64,000 bases of DNA from Clostridium bowmanii (GTDB taxonomy: Bacteria; Bacillota; Clostridia; Clostridiales; Clostridiaceae): the NCBI RefSeq assembly GCF_018861315.1, contig NZ_JAHLDL010000022.1, positions 18,085-82,084 of the forward strand, written 5' to 3'. Each line of letters starts with the position of its first letter. The stretch's first letter is position 1. Below the pieces are notes generated by a model that saw only the letters and a list, made by a program, of their open reading frames with translations, did no database searches and had not been told where the DNA came from. Shown here piece after piece: positions 44,962-54,989 of the stretch. A program made the translations under genes and the position numbers.

Positions 44962-46221
44962 ATGCAAGAATACGATTTAATCATAATTGGTGGAGGTCCA
45001 GCAGGACTTGCAGCTGCAGTTTCTGCGAAGGATAAAGGAATAAACAGCATTTTAATTATAGAAAGAGATAATCAATTAGGTGGTATCCTCAATCAATGTA
45101 TTCATAATGGTTTTGGTCTTCATACATTTAAGGAAGAGTTAACCGGTCCTGAATATTCAAAACGATTTATTGATAAGGTTATTGCTCTTGATATTGAGTA
45201 TAAGCTAGATACTATGGTTTTAGATGTAAATGATAATAAGCAAGTAACTGCTGTAAATACAGCAGACGGTATTCTTGAGCTTCAGGCAAAAGCAATTATA
45301 CTTGCAATGGGCTGTCGTGAAAGACCAAGAGGAGCTTTAAATATACCAGGTGCAAGATGCTCAGGTATTTATACAGCAGGAACAGCTCAAAAATATGTTA
45401 ATATGGAAGGCTTAATGCCTGGTAAAGAAGTAGTAATACTTGGTTCAGGAGATATTGGTCTTATAATGGCAAGGAGAATGACCTTGGAGGGTGCGAAAGT
45501 AAAAGCTTGTGTAGAACTTATGCCCCATTCAAGTGGACTTAAGAGAAATATTGTACAGTGCTTAGATGATTTTAATATTCCATTAAAATTAAGTCACACT
45601 ATAACAAATATAGTTGGACATGATAGACTTTGCGGTGTTACTATAGCACAAGTAGATGAAAACAGAAAACCAATTAAAGGCACTGAAGAATATATTACTT
45701 GCGATACACTACTATTATCTGTTGGACTTCTACCAGAAAACGAACTTTCTAGAAAAGCAAATGTTAAACTTTCTAGAGTTACTGGAGGCCCTGAGGTTGA
45801 TGAAAGTATGCAAACAAGCATTCCTGGGATATTTACCTGTGGTAATGTGCTTCACGTTCACGATTTAGTAGATAATGTAACCACTGAAAGCTACACTGCT
45901 GGTAAAAATGCAGCAGATTATATAAATGGGATTCATCATGTGGGAACAGGAGTTGAAGTTTTTGCAACAGATGGAGTTAGATACACTGTACCAAAGACTA
46001 TCAATGCTGAAAATATTGGAGACGGAATAGATGTTAGATTTAGGGTTGGCGAAGTCTATAAAAACTCTTATATATCTGTTTACTTTGATGATGTACGTGA
46101 AATGCATTTAAAGAAGAAGATCCTTACCCCAGGTGAGATGGAAAGTGTTAAATTGACTAAAGCAATTTTTAATAAATATAGTGGATGCAAGAAAATTACT
46201 ATAAAAGTAGAAAAGGAGTAA
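44962..46221 (+). CDS. FAD/NAD(P)-binding oxidoreductase, G3P dehydrogenase partner
   Basis: 419 aa. Two nucleotide-binding motifs, IIGGGPAGLAAAVSA and ILGSGDIGLIMARRM, with GCRERPRGAL and TCGNVLHVHDLVDNV. Such proteins link GlpA to NAD or another acceptor in anaerobes. 15 bases after glpA and seven before the DUF1667 gene. Confidence 0.9.
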   Translation: MQEYDLIIIGGGPAGLAAAVSAKDKGINSILIIERDNQLGGILNQCIHNGFGLHTFKEELTGPEYSKRFIDKVIALDIEYKLDTMVLDVNDNKQVTAVNTADGILELQAKAIILAMGCRERPRGALNIPGARCSGIYTAGTAQKYVNMEGLMPGKEVVILGSGDIGLIMARRMTLEGAKVKACVELMPHSSGLKRNIVQCLDDFNIPLKLSHTITNIVGHDRLCGVTIAQVDENRKPIKGTEEYITCDTLLLSVGLLPENELSRKANVKLSRVTGGPEVDESMQTSIPGIFTCGNVLHVHDLVDNVTTESYTAGKNAADYINGIHHVGTGVEVFATDGVRYTVPKTINAENIGDGIDVRFRVGEVYKNSYISVYFDDVREMHLKKKILTPGEMESVKLTKAIFNKYSGCKKITIKVEKE

Positions 46222-46227
46222 TAAATT

Positions 46228-46593
46228 ATGAGTACCAGAGAATTGACATGCATAGGCTGTCCAATGGGTTGTGCTCTTATAGTAGAGCTTGATGGTGATA
46301 AAGTTATAAGTGTAAAAGGAAGTAGTTGTAAAATTGGTGAAAATTATGGCAAGAAGGAATGTACTAATCCAACAAGAGTTGTTACGTCCTCTGTTTTAGT
46401 TACCGGTGGAAAAAGTGAGATACTTTCTGTAAAAACAGAAAAAGATATTCCAAAAGATCTGATTTATGAGTGTGTAGGAGCATTAAAAAATATTGTAATA
46501 AAAGCTCCCGTCCATATAGGTGATGTAGTATTAGCAAACGTACTTAACACAGGAGTAAATATTATAGCTACTAAGGATATTGAAAAAGCATAG
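46228..46593 (+). CDS. DUF1667 protein, Fe-S partner of the G3P dehydrogenase
   Basis: 121 aa. Conserved cysteines in ELTCIGCPMGCAL, SSCKIG and KKECTNP suggest an Fe-S cluster. DUF1667 proteins follow glpA-like genes in firmicutes and thermotogales and probably carry electrons. Ends 193 bases before glpK. Confidence 0.88.
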   Translation: MSTRELTCIGCPMGCALIVELDGDKVISVKGSSCKIGENYGKKECTNPTRVVTSSVLVTGGKSEILSVKTEKDIPKDLIYECVGALKNIVIKAPVHIGDVVLANVLNTGVNIIATKDIEKA

Positions 46594-46597
46594 ACCT

Positions 46598-46628
46598 GGT
46601 GCCACTCACATGGCAAGTGGCAAGTTGG
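46598..46628. repeat. Dispersed GGTGCCAC/GTGGCAAGTG repeat, copy 2
   Basis: GGTGCCACTCACATGGCAAG is followed by TGGCAAGTTGG, resembling the copies at 34287, 54939 and 57494. It directly follows the DUF1667 stop. Confidence 0.6.
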
Positions 46629-46700
46629 ACAAGTATAGTGCCAGCAAGTGGTAAATGATAAGTGATATATTTTAGATTGCTAGTTATATAATGATAAATT

Positions 46701-46727
46701 CATGGTATTAACAAATTTAATACCATG
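46701..46727. terminator. Hairpin in the DUF1667-glpK gap
   Basis: CATGGTATT and AATACCATG with a nine-base loop, then TTTCT. It may end the upstream transcript or act as a second GlpP-controlled attenuator before glpK. Confidence 0.55.
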
Positions 46728-46743
46728 TTTCTATAAGCATCAA

Positions 46744-46755
46744 GTAAACGGTTAC
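46744..46755. promoter_or_regulatory. cre-like palindrome before glpK
   Basis: GTAAACGGTTAC, with AA before and TA after, is symmetric and cre-like. It lies 30 bases upstream of the glpK ATG. Confidence 0.4.
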
Positions 46756-46779
46756 TAATAAATTTAAGAAGGAGTGTAA

Positions 46780-48279
<1,500 letters not shown>

Positions 48280-48292
48280 TTAAACGTATTTA

Positions 48293-48326
48293 AGAGAGTA
48301 AAATGTATCTTACATTTTACTTCTCT
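48293..48326 (+). terminator. Intercistronic hairpin between glpK and glpF
   Basis: AGTAAAATGT pairs with ACATTTTACT and outer AGAG with CTCT. It may attenuate glpF. Confidence 0.6.
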
Positions 48327-48356
48327 ACAAAATAAATTATATGGGGGTATAATAAT

Positions 48357-49061
48357 ATGTTAGTGTATTATGCAGAGTTTTTTGGAACAATGTTACTTAT
48401 TCTTCTTGGTGATGGGGTAGTTGCAAATGTAGTTCTAAATAAAACAAAAGGAAATAATTCTGGATGGATAGTTATTTGTTTTGGTTGGGCATTTGCTGTT
48501 GGTGTTCCAGCTTATATCTTTACAGTAAGCGGAGCTTCTTTCAATCCCGCACTTACTTTAGCCCTAGCTGTAATCGGTAAATTATCCTGGTCAGTAGTGC
48601 CTGGTTATATCGTAGCTGAGATGCTTGGAGCTATAGTAGGTGGAGTCCTTGTTTGGTTAATGTATTATCCTCATTGGGCAGTTACTGATGACAAAGCAGG
48701 AAAACTTGCTGTATTCTGTACAGCACCCGCAATTAGAAATACACCATGGAACTTTTTATCAGAATTTATAGGCACATTTGTATTAGTGTTTACATTACTA
48801 GGCGTTGCTCAAACAAAATCATCTCCTGGATTTGGGCCACTTATCGCTGCATTTATTATTTTAGTAATAGGTTTATCTTTAGGTGGAACAACTGGATATG
48901 CTATTAATCCTGCCAGAGATTTAGGACCAAGAATAGCTCATGCTATTTGTCCTATAGCCGGCAAAGGTGGAAATGATTGGGGATATGCTTGGATACCAGT
49001 AGTAGCTCCAATTTGCGGAGGCATCGTAGGTGCGCTAGCAGTTGTTGCTCTCTTTGGTTAA
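48357..49061 (+). CDS. glpF: Glycerol facilitator aquaporin
   Basis: 234 aa with six membrane segments and both NPA motifs, FNPALTLAL and INPARDLGPR. The Asp after the second NPA indicates a glyceroporin. RBS GGGGG before the ATG. Confidence 0.96.
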   Translation: MLVYYAEFFGTMLLILLGDGVVANVVLNKTKGNNSGWIVICFGWAFAVGVPAYIFTVSGASFNPALTLALAVIGKLSWSVVPGYIVAEMLGAIVGGVLVWLMYYPHWAVTDDKAGKLAVFCTAPAIRNTPWNFLSEFIGTFVLVFTLLGVAQTKSSPGFGPLIAAFIILVIGLSLGGTTGYAINPARDLGPRIAHAICPIAGKGGNDWGYAWIPVVAPICGGIVGALAVVALFG

Positions 49062-49091
49062 ATTACAATTTGAATTTTATTAAGTGAAATA

Positions 49092-49121
49092 ATCCACGTT
49101 CTTTATTTAAAGTACGTGGAT
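49092..49121 (+). terminator. Hairpin after glpF, first
   Basis: ATCCACGT and ACGTGGAT perfect arms, 30 bases after the glpF stop. Confidence 0.55.
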
Positions 49122-49154
49122 ATGCATTACATCTAAAATTTTTAACAAAAGCTG

Positions 49155-49180
49155 GAGCCTCCATGAAATTGGAGGCTTTA
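49155..49180 (+). terminator. Terminator after glpF, second
   Basis: GCCTCC and GGAGGC arms followed by TTTATCTTTT. Confidence 0.75.
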
Positions 49181-49232
49181 TCTTTTATATTGCATCATCG
49201 AAGATGATGATTAACAGCATCAAAGATGATAA

Positions 49233-49886
49233 TTAATGTTCCTTTATAAAATCATTAATCTGTCCATGCCACTCATCTGGTTCAAAAATACCAGGGATTG
49301 TATCCTCTCCAAATAAGAGATCTACTAAATATCTTGGTTTTTTGCCGCCAATATACATTGATTTAGAACAAGAAACACAATAAACAACAACGTCTTCAGC
49401 TGGCATCTCTCCAGCACGTTTTTTCATTTGCTCTTTAACTTGCTTTACAGGAATAACACCATAAAAACTATCTCCACAACAAGTACCCTTTGTTCTTGTT
49501 TTTTCTGGCTCCACCACAACAATATTCATTCTTTTTAATAACAATCTTACTGAATTATGGACTCTCTCCTGATCCCTTGTAGGACATGCATCTAAGATAG
49601 CCATTTCTTTTCCTTTATAATCCACGAATGGGAATGTTTTGCTATTTGCTAATACCTCCCACAGTGAAATTGTTGTTATCCCTTCATAGAGTTCTCTATA
49701 TCGCCTATCACAACCAGCACAGGTATTTATTATTTGTGTCCCCTTATTCAACTTTGGTTCATGTCTACAGCAAATTAGATATTCATCTATATTACCTAAA
49801 TCACTATTTAAAAAATTCAGTACTTTTTTCCCTAGTTCTGGTTTGTAAATCATCAAGGCGCAACCAGGTGCGAATACTTTTTTCAT
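49233..49886 (-). CDS. Cysteine-rich CCG-domain protein (HdrB/GlpC-like)
   Basis: 217 aa. It carries CCG-type cysteine motifs as in heterodisulfide reductase subunit B and GlpC: FAPGCAL, LICCRHEP, INTCAGCDRRY, LDACPTRDQ, GTCCGDS and YCVSCSKS. These bind noncanonical 4Fe-4S clusters. Being beside a G3P dehydrogenase lacking a GlpC gene suggests a link, but it is on the opposite strand. Function unknown. Confidence 0.8.
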   Translation of the reverse strand: MKKVFAPGCALMIYKPELGKKVLNFLNSDLGNIDEYLICCRHEPKLNKGTQIINTCAGCDRRYRELYEGITTISLWEVLANSKTFPFVDYKGKEMAILDACPTRDQERVHNSVRLLLKRMNIVVVEPEKTRTKGTCCGDSFYGVIPVKQVKEQMKKRAGEMPAEDVVVYCVSCSKSMYIGGKKPRYLVDLLFGEDTIPGIFEPDEWHGQINDFIKEH

Positions 49887-49915
49887 AATACTAACCTACC
49901 AATCTTTTAAAATTT

Positions 49916-51343
49916 TTAAACCATACACCAAACCGAATATGAATTACCATTAACTTTGAAATCACCATTCCCATCCTCAGCTATTTTAATTTCTCCTTGG
50001 ACATTACCAGTTATATCTACAAAGTTCTTGCCTGAAAGTTTTTCAGAAACGAACATCTTAATGCATCCATCATCATTTCCATTAGAAATTAAGGCAGCTA
50101 GTCCATCTTCTCTTGTCCATCCTACAACATGTGCATCATCAAAATAATCATGCTGCACACCATAAGCGAAATCTTTTCTAGCTTTTAATAATTTATCTAG
50201 TTCATCTTTTAGTGGAGCTATATTATTATTTGGTATGCCATAATAATCACCAAAAAAAACGTTTGGTACTCCTTCTTGCCTTGTCAAAATAAAAGTATAT
50301 GCCTGTAAACTAAAGGATTTATCTACAAAGGACTCAAGGGACTGCCCAGGCTGAGTATCATGATTATTCACAAAAGTCACTGAATTTTCAGGCTTACAAC
50401 TTATTAAGGTATTTGACTTTAAAGACCTCAAATCATAGTTTCCCTTTTCCTTTGCTGCTGAAAAAAAGTTATAATGAAGAGGTACATCAAAGATATTAAA
50501 CGCATGGCAGGTTTCCTCAACATACTTTTTTAAAACATTAGTATCACCACTCCAATATTCGCCTACAGTAAATAGCTCTTTTTTTGTAATAGTTCTAAGA
50601 TCGTTTATCAATCTAGTGAAAAATTCATAATCTATATGTTTTACTGCATCTAATCTAAATCCGTCAAGGTTTGCTATTTCTATGTACCATAATGCCCACT
50701 TTAAGAGTTCTTCATATACCACAGGTGAACTAACATCTACATCAGTAAGCATAAGATAATCATAGTTCCCATTTTCTGAATCTACATCTTGGTCCCATCC
50801 CTTACCTATTCCAGTAAATTCAAATATAGCACTTTCTTTTTTATTCTCATCCCAATCTACACCATTAAAATGTTCCCAATTCCACTTAAAGTCGGAGTAC
50901 TTATTATTTCTTCCTGGAAAGTTAAACTTAGTCCATGCTTTTATATCATATTCATCAGAAATTTTATTGTTTCTATTGGCTGGGTCTACTTTAACTACCT
51001 TTACCCATTCGGTGTCGTCTGCTCCCCCTTTCTGATTAAGTACAATATCTGCTAGTATCTCAATGTTATTTTTGTGAGCCTCTGCTATTGCTTCTATATA
51101 TTGATCTTTTGTGCCATATTTAGTTCTCACAGCTCCCTTTTGATCAAATTCCCCAAGATCATATAGGTCATAAACACCATAACCAGTATCATTAATGCCA
51201 CCGCCACCTTTATATGCCGGAGGAAGCCAAAGAGTGTTTATACCCACATCGCTTAACTGCTTACAATGTTCTTTCAAAAAATTCCAGTGCCCTCCATCTG
51301 AGGGCAAATACCATTCAAAAAACTGCATTATAGTTTTATTCAC
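49916..51343 (-). CDS. Cytosolic alpha-amylase (GH13)
   Basis: 475 aa, no signal peptide, like AmyS/MalS cytosolic enzymes. Motifs: QFFEWYLPSDGGHW, DIVLNQKGGAD, DGFRLDAVKHID (nucleophile), FTVGEYWSGD (acid/base) and FVNNHDTQPG. GTG start after GGAG. Hydrolyses intracellular glycogen or maltodextrin. Confidence 0.95.
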   Translation of the reverse strand: MNKTIMQFFEWYLPSDGGHWNFLKEHCKQLSDVGINTLWLPPAYKGGGGINDTGYGVYDLYDLGEFDQKGAVRTKYGTKDQYIEAIAEAHKNNIEILADIVLNQKGGADDTEWVKVVKVDPANRNNKISDEYDIKAWTKFNFPGRNNKYSDFKWNWEHFNGVDWDENKKESAIFEFTGIGKGWDQDVDSENGNYDYLMLTDVDVSSPVVYEELLKWALWYIEIANLDGFRLDAVKHIDYEFFTRLINDLRTITKKELFTVGEYWSGDTNVLKKYVEETCHAFNIFDVPLHYNFFSAAKEKGNYDLRSLKSNTLISCKPENSVTFVNNHDTQPGQSLESFVDKSFSLQAYTFILTRQEGVPNVFFGDYYGIPNNNIAPLKDELDKLLKARKDFAYGVQHDYFDDAHVVGWTREDGLAALISNGNDDGCIKMFVSEKLSGKNFVDITGNVQGEIKIAEDGNGDFKVNGNSYSVWCMV

Positions 51344-51427
51344 AAAGTCATCTCCTACTCATATTTCATGTATCTTATTATAAGCTCATGCATTTCACTT
51401 TAATCCACACTATTCCAAATACATTCA

Positions 51428-51877
51428 TTAAAGAACTTTTTTTATTACTCCCCAAGGTTGGTTTTCATAACTAACCTTAACTTTTCCTGAAACACTTTGA
51501 TTATAAACATAAGCATAAGCTTCTCGAGACTCATTTTTATCATTAACTACTCTAATTAACTCTCTTATATATAAGCTTCCCTCACCCTCAAGTATATCTA
51601 GATTATTTAATATATGTTTATCGATAACATAAAGCTGACCTTTAACTTTATTATTTTCACTGTGAATTATGGCAGGATAATTACCTAAATCGTATAACTC
51701 AAAACTTTCAGCTATAAAATCACCCGCAAATTTAGCCTCTGATAAGAACATTTAGTTATTATTTCCACTCATAAGGGTACCATATACAAAAACCATTACT
51801 GCTTCAGATAATTCATCTACAGCTTCCTTTATTTTAGTAATGTATTCCTCTAAACCACTTCAAAACTTATCTACCAT
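51428..51877 (-). pseudogene. Gamma-glutamylcyclotransferase-like gene with two in-frame stops
   Basis: An ATG at 51875-51877 after GGAGG opens a frame with TGA (51860-51862) and TAA (51752-51754) before the GGCT domain continues at MFLSEAKFAG. Between the stops lies VFVYGTLMSGNNN, the conserved GGCT start. The 107-aa downstream ORF lacks that nucleotide-like loop and cannot be active alone. The lesions look like TGG to TGA and TAT or similar to TAA. Confidence 0.85.
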
Positions 51878-51954
51878 GTTCCACACCTCCATAAATTGAT
51901 ATTTTTAATAGGCTAATCAGATTATACCACTTTAAATACCACTCTTACGAAGAA

Positions 51955-51988
51955 AAAAGTCACAATATTATATATATTGAGACTTTTT
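51955..51988. terminator. Terminator after the TerB-like gene
   Basis: AAAAAGTC and GACTTTTT with an inner CAATAT/ATATTG stem. Confidence 0.7.
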
Positions 51989-52002
51989 ATACATATTTAT
52001 TA

Positions 52003-52446
52003 TTAAATCTGAAAATCAGCTGAATTCACCCCAAGAACTGTGCACATTTCTTTAACTAAAGCAATTTCATCTTTATCAAAATTCCCATCTGCAGCACCTA
52101 TAGAACAGCACACTGATACTAATGTTTTTGCTGCATCTGATTTACTCTTCATTTTACTAATTGATTTCATAGCTTCAGCTTTTCCAACATTGTAATCAAA
52201 TGCAAACATATCTGCATAATGATTGAACCTAGTTAAAATATCGTTTAATTTAAATACCTTTAATGAATCATTAAGATTAATATACCCAACCATCTTTTGC
52301 TTTTCTTCAGAACTTATATTTCCGTCAGCACTTGCAATAAGTGCACAGCCCGCTGCTACTGCTTCCATAAAATCTTTATTCGCAAATTGCTTAACTCCCG
52401 CTTCCGCTTTACCCTTTTGTTCTTTTAACCAATCACCAATTCCCAT
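52003..52446 (-). CDS. TerB-like protein
   Basis: About 147 aa. Helical TerB domain with acidic DGNISSEEKQ and DGNFDKDE motifs, as in tellurite-resistance TerB and cyanobacterial relatives. No other ter genes are visible. The start is taken at the ATG eight bases after AAGGAG. Confidence 0.8.
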   Translation of the reverse strand: MGIGDWLKEQKGKAEAGVKQFANKDFMEAVAAGCALIASADGNISSEEKQKMVGYINLNDSLKVFKLNDILTRFNHYADMFAFDYNVGKAEAMKSISKMKSKSDAAKTLVSVCCSIGAADGNFDKDEIALVKEMCTVLGVNSADFQI

Positions 52447-52618
52447 ATTTAACACTCCTTTAAATTTTAGTATATTAATAGCAATGCTACCTTATCTCAG
52501 CCCAAATTACAACCCATATACTTATTTATTAAATTTACACCACATTTATAATAATATTTATTTAAAAAGGGACTTATAACTAGGTGTCTCATAGTTCAAA
52601 TTATGCATATTATGTATA

Positions 52619-52632
52619 GTAGACAAGTCTAC
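52619..52632. promoter_or_regulatory. Inverted repeat upstream of the FTR1 gene
   Basis: GTAGAC and GTCTAC arms with two-base spacer, 27 bases before the start codon. Operator candidate. Confidence 0.35.
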
Positions 52633-52658
52633 AATTGCAGATTAGGAGGTGATTTACG

Positions 52659-53363
52659 ATGTTAGCTCCTTTTATAATATGCTTAAGAGAAGGTATAGAA
52701 ATTTTCTTAGTTATTATTCCCCTAGTAGTTTATTTTAACAAAAATAAATTATATAATATGACTAAGAGTTCTTTATTAGGCGGAGCTTTAGGAACGTTTA
52801 TTGCGACTATAACCGCTTTAATAATGTTCTCACAAACTTCGGTATTAAACGGTCCTGCTGGCGAATTATTTGATGGATTGCTTGGGATAGTATTAGCTGC
52901 TTTAATATTATACAGTATAGTGCTTTTAAGGAAAAATAAATCTTTTAGCACCCTTCCAAATCAACAATTTGTTTCGCTTAGTCAAAAAGGAGTATTTATT
53001 CTTGCTGCTGTAACATGCTTTAGAGAATTGTTAGAAGCAACCTTATTTATTTTAACTAGCCCAGATGGCTCTCCACTATTAGTGACAGGCTCATCTATAT
53101 TAGGTTTAGCTACTGCAGCCTTAGTTGTTTATCTAGTATCTAGAGGCATTTCTAATCTTAATATAGGCTTAGTATTTTATATACTAAATTTATTCTTAGT
53201 AGCACTTGGAGCATACTACTTGGGTGATGGATTAGAAGTATTGTTTGGTAGCTATATTCCTGACATTTTCAAATTAGGTGTACTTGTATACACAATTCCT
53301 AGTTATTTCATAATGTTAAAATATGATTTAAAGAGATATATAAACTCAAATAAAATAAAATAA
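52659..53363 (+). CDS. FTR1-family iron permease-like protein
   Basis: 234 aa with about seven membrane segments. REGIE (residues 10-14) and RELLE (about 122) are the paired REXXE iron motifs. It lacks the periplasmic domains of EfeU partners. RBS AGGAGG. No iron box was found. Confidence 0.85.
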   Translation: MLAPFIICLREGIEIFLVIIPLVVYFNKNKLYNMTKSSLLGGALGTFIATITALIMFSQTSVLNGPAGELFDGLLGIVLAALILYSIVLLRKNKSFSTLPNQQFVSLSQKGVFILAAVTCFRELLEATLFILTSPDGSPLLVTGSSILGLATAALVVYLVSRGISNLNIGLVFYILNLFLVALGAYYLGDGLEVLFGSYIPDIFKLGVLVYTIPSYFIMLKYDLKRYINSNKIK

Positions 53364-53369
53364 AATAAA

Positions 53370-53414
53370 GGAAGGAGGTCGCAAACAAATTTATAGTTGT
53401 CTGCGACCTTCTTT
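53370..53414. terminator. Terminator between FTR1 and the broken kinase
   Basis: AAGGAGGTCGC and GCGACCTTCTT arms with an inner ACAA/TTGT pair. Confidence 0.7.
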
Positions 53415-53425
53415 AACTATAACTT

Positions 53426-54579
53426 TTATGATATAAACGTAATAATAAATTTGGTTCCTACACCAATTTCACTTCGCACATCAATCATCCCATTATGTGC
53501 TTCAATTATTGATTTTGATAGTGCCAGGCCTATTCCAATGGATTCACTTTTCTTTGATGCTTTTGCTTTGTAAAACCGCTTAAATATATTAGGCAAATCA
53601 ACCTCACTTATCCCTTCCCCGGTATCTTTTATTATAATTCTTGTATACAGTGGGTTTTCTAAAAGTTCCAAATCTATGGTTCCACCCGCAGGTGTATGCT
53701 CTATTCCATTTTTAATAATATTAATAAGTGCTTCTTCGAGCCACAATCTATCATGATGAAAAACTATTTCTCCATTTTCTTTAAAAGTAATAACAACCTC
53801 TGCATCATATGCCTTGATCTCTAGTGCATCTATTGCATCTTGCACCGTTTCATTTAAGCTTTGTTTTTCTTTAACAATTTCTATAGCTTTAGCATCTAAT
53901 TTAGCTAACTTAAGTAAGTTTTTTATAAGCCAGTTCATCTTTTCTAGCTGATTTTGATTATTTAATAAAAAGGCTTCCCTTTGATTTTGAGGCAACTGCT
54001 TTGTAACCATAATATCGTTGTATAAAATCACGGATGAAAGTGGAGTTTTTAGTTGATGAGATATATCTGATAATAAATCCACAAGAAACTGCTTTTCACG
54101 CCGTAGATCACTTAAATTACTCCTTATAATTTCCCTCATAAAATTAAAAGAAATTGCTAGTTTTGAAAAATCGCCTTCTTAATGCTCATTAATAGCTATA
54201 TCATAATCGCCATCAACTACCTTTTTTGCTGCATTTGTCAATCTCCTTATTCTTTTATAAAAATAGCCCTACTTACATAGGGGAAAAGTGAATCCTCTAA
54301 CTCCTCGGTTAACCCATATTGCTTTAAGAAAGCACTTCCATGTGTAGCTTCTTCCTTAGAAACTTCCTTTGTAATAAGTGGTATAATTTCCTTTTCAATT
54401 TGAGGGTTTTTTTCAACTACTCTTGCAGCAATAGCTCCTAAACTTTTTATATAGTCAGCCTTCAAATTATCATTATGGGATTTTAAAAACAAAACTGTAA
54501 TAATTAAAAATAGTGTCATTACAAACAAAAGTACCGAAGTACTTATTTTCAGTTCAGAATTAATGAAATATCTTTTCAT
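53426..54579 (-). pseudogene. Sensor histidine kinase broken by frameshift, deletion and stop
   Basis: An N-terminal part (54247-54579: one membrane segment and partial sensor) and a C-terminal kinase (53426-54139: SDISHQLKTPLSSV, NIIKNGIEHTP, DTGEGIS, IGIGLALSK) belong to one gene. Between them a HAMP remnant in another frame reads RIRRLTNAAKKVVDGDYDIA and meets a TAA. The second membrane helix is missing. The ABC exporter nearby suggests a BceRS-like or VanS-like regulatory role originally. Confidence 0.85.
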
Positions 54580-54659
54580 ACCAATCTACTCCTTAATTAT
54601 CACCGCGGTGACGTCATCTTCTTCTAATCTAGTTCATCAGTTTTGAAGTTATTTATCAC

Positions 54660-54932
54660 CTAGGGTGCTACAACATCCTTATTCCACTTATACCCTAGTC
54701 CACGTTTATTAACAATGTACTGTGGTTTCCTTGGATTGTCTTCTATTTTGCCTCTTATTCTCTTTATATAAACAGATAGTGTGTTTTCATCAAAAAAAGG
54801 GTCTTCACCTTCTAATAATTCACACAGTATCTCATCCCTCTTCATTAAAACATTAGGTCTATTCATAAATATTAATAAAAGCTTATATTCTTGTGCTGTG
54901 AGATTTATAATATCGCCATTTTTTCGAACTGT
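54660..54932 (-). pseudogene. Response regulator cut to its DNA-binding domain
   Basis: Only the OmpR-type winged helix remains: LTAQEYKLLLIFMNRPNVLM, DENTLSVYIKRIRGKI and GLGYKW. The receiver domain is absent. The frame ends at about 54935, right where the dispersed GTGGCAAGTGG repeat begins. Confidence 0.85.
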
Positions 54933-54938
54933 CCCTAC

Positions 54939-54960
54939 TACGTGGCAAGTGGCAAGTTAA
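54939..54960. repeat. Dispersed GGTGCCAC/GTGGCAAGTG repeat, copy 3 (at the regulator break)
   Basis: CTACGTGGCAAGTGGCAAGT abuts the truncated regulator gene. Only the 3' half of the motif is recognisable. Confidence 0.6.
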
Positions 54961-54989
54961 TGTTCCTGTAACCTCATATATTATCCCCT

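Noticed and set aside
51860..51862. TGA in the GGCT-like gene as selenocysteine
   Set aside because: The position is not a catalytic Cys site in the family and a second stop, TAA, follows in the same frame.
54579..54660. Search for a gene in the gap between broken kinase and regulator
   Set aside because: Only about 80 bases with no frame or clear hairpin; probably the former intergenic junction.
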